From Ulvibacter sp. MAR_2010_11 (GTDB lineage Bacteria; Bacteroidota; Bacteroidia; Flavobacteriales; Flavobacteriaceae): a DNA stretch of 64,000 nucleotides. The position numbers and the translations under genes are program-made. Positions 61,139 through 64,000 of this stretch are shown piece by piece. The notes under the pieces are model-generated. The model ran no database searches. It saw nothing but the letters and a program-made list of their open reading frames with translations, and was not told where the DNA came from. Each line of letters starts with the position of its first letter. The stretch's first letter is position 1. The stretch covers positions 2,165,501 through 2,229,500 of the forward strand of contig NZ_PHTY01000001.1 in the NCBI RefSeq assembly GCF_002813135.1, read 5' to 3'.

Positions 61139-61870
61139 TTATTGGGTTATTTTAACAACCAGATTCGAACTAAAATAATTGCAATTATCAATGCAACCGA
61201 CCAAAACTACCCATTCACCCGATTGCGGATTTGTAAATGTGCATAATTCTTGCGCTCGATTTAAATTGGTACTTGCACAATCAGCTTCCCATGTGTAATG
61301 TGAGTATTGCTTAAATGAGACCGTTGGGTTTATTGTACGTCGCACAAAAAGATCGGCACTGTTTTTAGAACCCACGCCACCTTCCTGTAAGATTACCTCC
61401 ATAAATGACACTCCTGAAGGTACCGTAAACCGAACTATCTTTTGATCACCTCTGTCTCCTTCAACCAATACATTTAAAAGTTCGGAGGTTCCTCCTTTGG
61501 CTTGCGCTACAACTGTTTTGTCTTTAATTTCTTTTTCTTTTACTAATGCAGCTACACGGGCATCTCTTGCTTCAGCTTCTTCCTTTTTAAGTCGGTTGGC
61601 TTCTGAAACAGCGAGTGCTTCCTTAGCGGCCAGTTGATTTGCTTTATTTTCGGTTAGACGCCGTTTGTCTTCAGCTTTTTTTGCTTCTTTGTCTTTCTTG
61701 TCTAAATCGGCACAGGCAGGACAGGGTGTGGCGCCTTCATAATTAAAATTTGCCGGTTTTTTAGCGTACCTACATTGCGACATAATACTATTAAGATTAT
61801 GGGACTGACTAAAGAGGCTGTTGGACGAAAAGAGGAAACTAATAAGGATAAGAAAGATAGTTTTATTCAT
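61139..61870 (-). CDS. Exported protein with Cys-x-x-Cys and coiled coil
   Basis: The 243-residue protein has a signal peptide (FLILISFLFSSNSLFSQ), a short cysteine segment (SQCRYAKKPANF then PCPACADLDKK) and a long Ala/Lys/Glu-rich coiled coil at about residues 58-120. The C-terminal domain is beta-rich with cysteines (LVGCIDNCNYFSSN). The CPAC motif could bind metal or form a disulfide. I do not recognise the family. The coiled coil suggests oligomerisation, perhaps in an envelope complex with its neighbours. Confidence 0.72.
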   Translation of the reverse strand: MNKTIFLILISFLFSSNSLFSQSHNLNSIMSQCRYAKKPANFNYEGATPCPACADLDKKDKEAKKAEDKRRLTENKANQLAAKEALAVSEANRLKKEEAEARDARVAALVKEKEIKDKTVVAQAKGGTSELLNVLVEGDRGDQKIVRFTVPSGVSFMEVILQEGGVGSKNSADLFVRRTINPTVSFKQYSHYTWEADCASTNLNRAQELCTFTNPQSGEWVVLVGCIDNCNYFSSNLVVKITQ

Positions 61871-61921
61871 AATTACACATATTTAATAAGTACAATAAAT
61901 TCTGAAAACATTGTTTAATCG

Positions 61922-62461
61922 TTAGAAAATAGGATCGATTGGGTCTCCATTGTTTTCGGTCGTAAAACAAGTGTCTAAATAGATGTTGCAATTTGGCATA
62001 CGTTCTTTTAAGGCAAATGCTTTTTCAAGGATATTTTCTTCATTTTCTTCTGAATCTATAAAAACTTCTCTAAGATTTTGATTGTCCAAAAGCTCATGTA
62101 AATCAGTTAGCGTAATATTTGTTTTAGTAATATTCAAACTTTCCAAAGATTTCATCTCATTGAAATACGGAATGCTTTTTTTAGTGATTGCTTTGTGTTT
62201 TCGCAAATAGAGCAATTTTAACTCTTCGAAAACACTCATGTGTTTTACCCCTTCGTCTGTAACATAGGATTCTTTTAGAATAATTTCTCGAAGAATGGGT
62301 ACTCTTAAACTAACAAAGTAAATATATTCATCTGTCTGATCATCACCAAACCCATAACCGCCAAGTATAGACCATTCTTGAGGGATATCTTCGAGTTTTT
62401 CGATTCGAAAATACCGTTGCCAGAATTTTTGTTCTTCTTTTGAGAATTTTTTTTCGTTCAC
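61922..62461 (-). CDS. Leucine-rich repeat-like hypothetical protein
   Basis: This 179-residue protein lacks a signal peptide. Leucine-rich-repeat-like turns are visible (LRVPILREIILKESYVTDEGVK, LKLLYLRKHKAI, MKSLESLNITKTNITLTDL, NLREVFIDSEEN), spaced about 23 residues apart. The N-terminus (FSKEEQKFWQRYFRIEKLEDIPQEW) is charged. A recognition or binding role fits the LRR pattern. It sits between two exported proteins, so it may be cytoplasmic or exported by another route. No more specific call is possible. Confidence 0.72.
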   Translation of the reverse strand: MNEKKFSKEEQKFWQRYFRIEKLEDIPQEWSILGGYGFGDDQTDEYIYFVSLRVPILREIILKESYVTDEGVKHMSVFEELKLLYLRKHKAITKKSIPYFNEMKSLESLNITKTNITLTDLHELLDNQNLREVFIDSEENEENILEKAFALKERMPNCNIYLDTCFTTENNGDPIDPIF

Positions 62462-62500
62462 CGGAGTTCGCTATTTTTTAAAATACAGTATAAAAGATTA

Positions 62501-62989
62501 TTAATTATTCCATTTAGAACTCCATTCTGTGTCAGGAATGTTTGCTACAATTACGAGTTTTTCTTTAAATACCCAGCTCCAAATTTTATGTTCATTAGTG
62601 TGAACCCTCCATTCTGTTTGATCAAAATTTGGTTCCCCAAAAAGAGAGTGTGCTATATTGACCGGTTGTTGTAGGTTTGAATATGTAATAATTATCTCAT
62701 ATAATGGCTTCTCTCCATCTAAATCGAAATAATAAACAATTTTTTGAATTTCTTTTGTAGTAAGTTTTTGGATAAAAACTATTCTAAAAGAATTTTCCTC
62801 AACAAGCTCGGCCCCTTCAATGTTTTGTTCAAATTCACTTAATGGCATCCCATAATAGATTTCTTTGCTCACGCCTTGAGGGTATGCATTATCTATAATT
62901 GTAGATTGATTTTGAGCTAATAAAGATGTGCTCGAAAAAAATAACAATAGGTATAGATAGTAATTAGTAAATCGATTTTTAATCTTCAT
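62501..62989 (-). CDS. Exported hypothetical protein
   Basis: The 162-residue protein has a signal peptide (YYLYLLLFFSSTSLLAQ). The mature part begins NQSTIIDNAYPQGVSKEIYYGMPLSEFEQ and contains an alternating beta pattern; VNIAHSLFGEPNFDQTEWRVHTNEHKIWSWVFKEKL (in parts) is the best-conserved-looking region. No family is recognised. It follows the thioredoxin-like gene by 4 bp and precedes the LRR-like gene by 39 bp, so it belongs to the same run. Confidence 0.72.
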   Translation of the reverse strand: MKIKNRFTNYYLYLLLFFSSTSLLAQNQSTIIDNAYPQGVSKEIYYGMPLSEFEQNIEGAELVEENSFRIVFIQKLTTKEIQKIVYYFDLDGEKPLYEIIITYSNLQQPVNIAHSLFGEPNFDQTEWRVHTNEHKIWSWVFKEKLVIVANIPDTEWSSKWNN

Positions 62990-62993
62990 AGTC

Positions 62994-64000
62994 TTAGTTT
63001 AATTTTGCTAGTAACGCTTCTGTTATTGAAGTGTCGGCACCATTTTCTTTTCCTAGTTTAATAGCAATTTCTGCATAAATTCTAGCATTATTTGTATCGC
63101 CAAGTTTATAATACAAATGCGCCACCGTATCGTTATTATAGGAATTACTCGATACATCCACCGACTGTAATGCCCATTTTAGCGCTTTTTCTAATGAGGC
63201 TTCGTTTGTTATATTTTCGTAGAATCCCCAAGCTACTTTATTTAAGAGGTTATGCCTTGAATTTTTATAAGTAATCTCAAAATAAATAAGGGCATATTTT
63301 TCATATAACTTGAAATCCTTCTCTTGCTCTGCATAGGCTAAACCATAAAAGGAAGACAGTTCAATTGCCTTATTTGGTCTGTATTTCGCAATTGTACTTT
63401 CAATTTTGTTTACTCGATTGGTAATAGATTCATTCTCGTCGATTCCTATTAGTGCAAATTCGCTTACAACTTTATCTAATTTGTTTGTTACATCGATATG
63501 GTTATGAATTTTGCTTACTTCAGCTTCATTCCTCTGTAAAAAAGTAAATTCTTCAGATTCGGGACTATCCATAGTTTGAAGCATTAAAGTGGCATTGTCG
63601 TATGTCAACAAATTTTTCTCAACCTTATAAAATGCTCTGGCATACATTTTCGCATTTTTGTGATTCCGGTTCAGCGCATATTCAGTCAATTTATATAAAA
63701 ACTTAGGATCTCTATTTCCCGAATCAAACTCTTCGATTCGTTTTGATAATTCTTCTTCTGTATAAACAAAAGAGAACGAACCAAGATCCATATTGTCAAG
63801 AGCGGAGAAATCAATTGGCTTAGCAACCGATTTACCTAAGGCAATCAATTCGCCTTGTGATTGGAAACCAAGGGTTTTAAGCACTAGTTTCCCGTTTCCA
63901 TCAATAAATAAGATCGTAGGATAATCGGTAATGTTATAGTCTTTGACAAGCATTATACCTTCACCTTCCTCCATGTTAAATCTGGCGTTTATAAAATTTG
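62994..64000 (-). CDS. Thioredoxin-like protein with helical C-terminus (N-terminus cut by window edge)
   Basis: The frame remains open to 64000, reading NFINARFNMEEGEGIML upstream of the ATG at 63974, so the true start is outside the window. The visible N-terminal part (VKDYNITDYPTILFIDGNGKLVLKTLGFQS) is the second half of a thioredoxin-like fold; the CxxC active site, if present, lies beyond the edge. A helical TPR-like region of about 260 residues follows, ending with TNNARIYAEIAIKLGKENG. It is probably a secreted redox or folding protein. It starts the minus-strand run towards 59961. Confidence 0.8.
   Translation of the reverse strand, partial: NFINARFNMEEGEGIMLVKDYNITDYPTILFIDGNGKLVLKTLGFQSQGELIALGKSVAKPIDFSALDNMDLGSFSFVYTEEELSKRIEEFDSGNRDPKFLYKLTEYALNRNHKNAKMYARAFYKVEKNLLTYDNATLMLQTMDSPESEEFTFLQRNEAEVSKIHNHIDVTNKLDKVVSEFALIGIDENESITNRVNKIESTIAKYRPNKAIELSSFYGLAYAEQEKDFKLYEKYALIYFEITYKNSRHNLLNKVAWGFYENITNEASLEKALKWALQSVDVSSNSYNNDTVAHLYYKLGDTNNARIYAEIAIKLGKENGADTSITEALLAKLN

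Overview
This window reads as a chromosomal segment of a Flavobacteriaceae-type bacterium (phylum Bacteroidota), probably marine. The evidence is two very large secreted proteins ending in type IX secretion (T9SS) sorting domains, a TonB-dependent receptor with a carboxypeptidase-regulatory-like N-terminus, 2TM-domain/LytTR signalling proteins, SpoIIM-RDD-MoxR-DUF58 gene order, promoter-like TAnnTTTG elements, few visible Shine-Dalgarno sites, and low GC content. No tRNA, rRNA, CRISPR array, transposase or prophage gene was seen.

Layout. 1-5640 (minus): DUF58-MoxR-DUF4350-DUF4129-membrane protein-SpoIIM operon, divergent from an RDD protein and a TRIC-type channel (5678-7017). 7004-9283: cyclophilin lipoprotein, CoA pyrophosphatase and acyltransferase. 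9284-9584: a gene-free gap with two arrays of 7-bp tandem repeats. 9585-14266: ECF sigma factor with a membrane partner, NDH-2, a short repeat protein, a membrane class III cyclase and a YdeI-like protein. 14445-20493: TonB receptor, then a tight operon of a TPR-like protein, a LytS-type kinase ending in a 2TM domain, three free 2TM proteins and a LytTR regulator. 20496-26149: LETM1-related protein, a DUF4331 pair plus TPR lipoprotein, and an anti-sigma/ECF sigma pair. 26353-29799: M36 metallopeptidase with T9SS tail. 29800-30138: three hairpins and a possible small transcript. 30139-48884: mostly minus-strand periplasmic or secreted proteins rich in peptidases (S9, sortilin-like, TolB-amidohydrolase, M1, M28), with Cu/Zn SOD, OsmC fusion, LysM and fasciclin proteins and a HEAT gene broken by one stop codon. 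48930-57434: a fatty-acid oxidation locus (MarR, FadB-like fusion, thiolase, acyl-CoA dehydrogenase, acyl-CoA ligase) interrupted by a four-helix-bundle gene set exactly between 10-bp inverted repeats. 57461-64000: M14 carboxypeptidase with T9SS tail and five poorly known exported or hypothetical proteins, the last one cut by the window edge.

How the genes fit together. The picture is a heterotroph that degrades proteins outside and at the cell surface (M36, M14, M1, M28, S9), oxidises fatty acids under MarR control, and senses envelope state through several separate signalling modules (two ECF sigma units, the 2TM/LytTR unit, the MoxR/SpoIIM unit and a membrane cyclase). The observations most worth a second look are the inverted-repeat-bounded four-helix-bundle cassette and its 7-bp motif shared with the 9.5 kb array, the orphan hairpin and mini-ORF at 29.9-30.05 kb, the tandem 2TM expansion, the split DUF4331 pair, the HEAT gene nonsense codon, and the M28 protein lacking the usual first zinc-ligand histidine.
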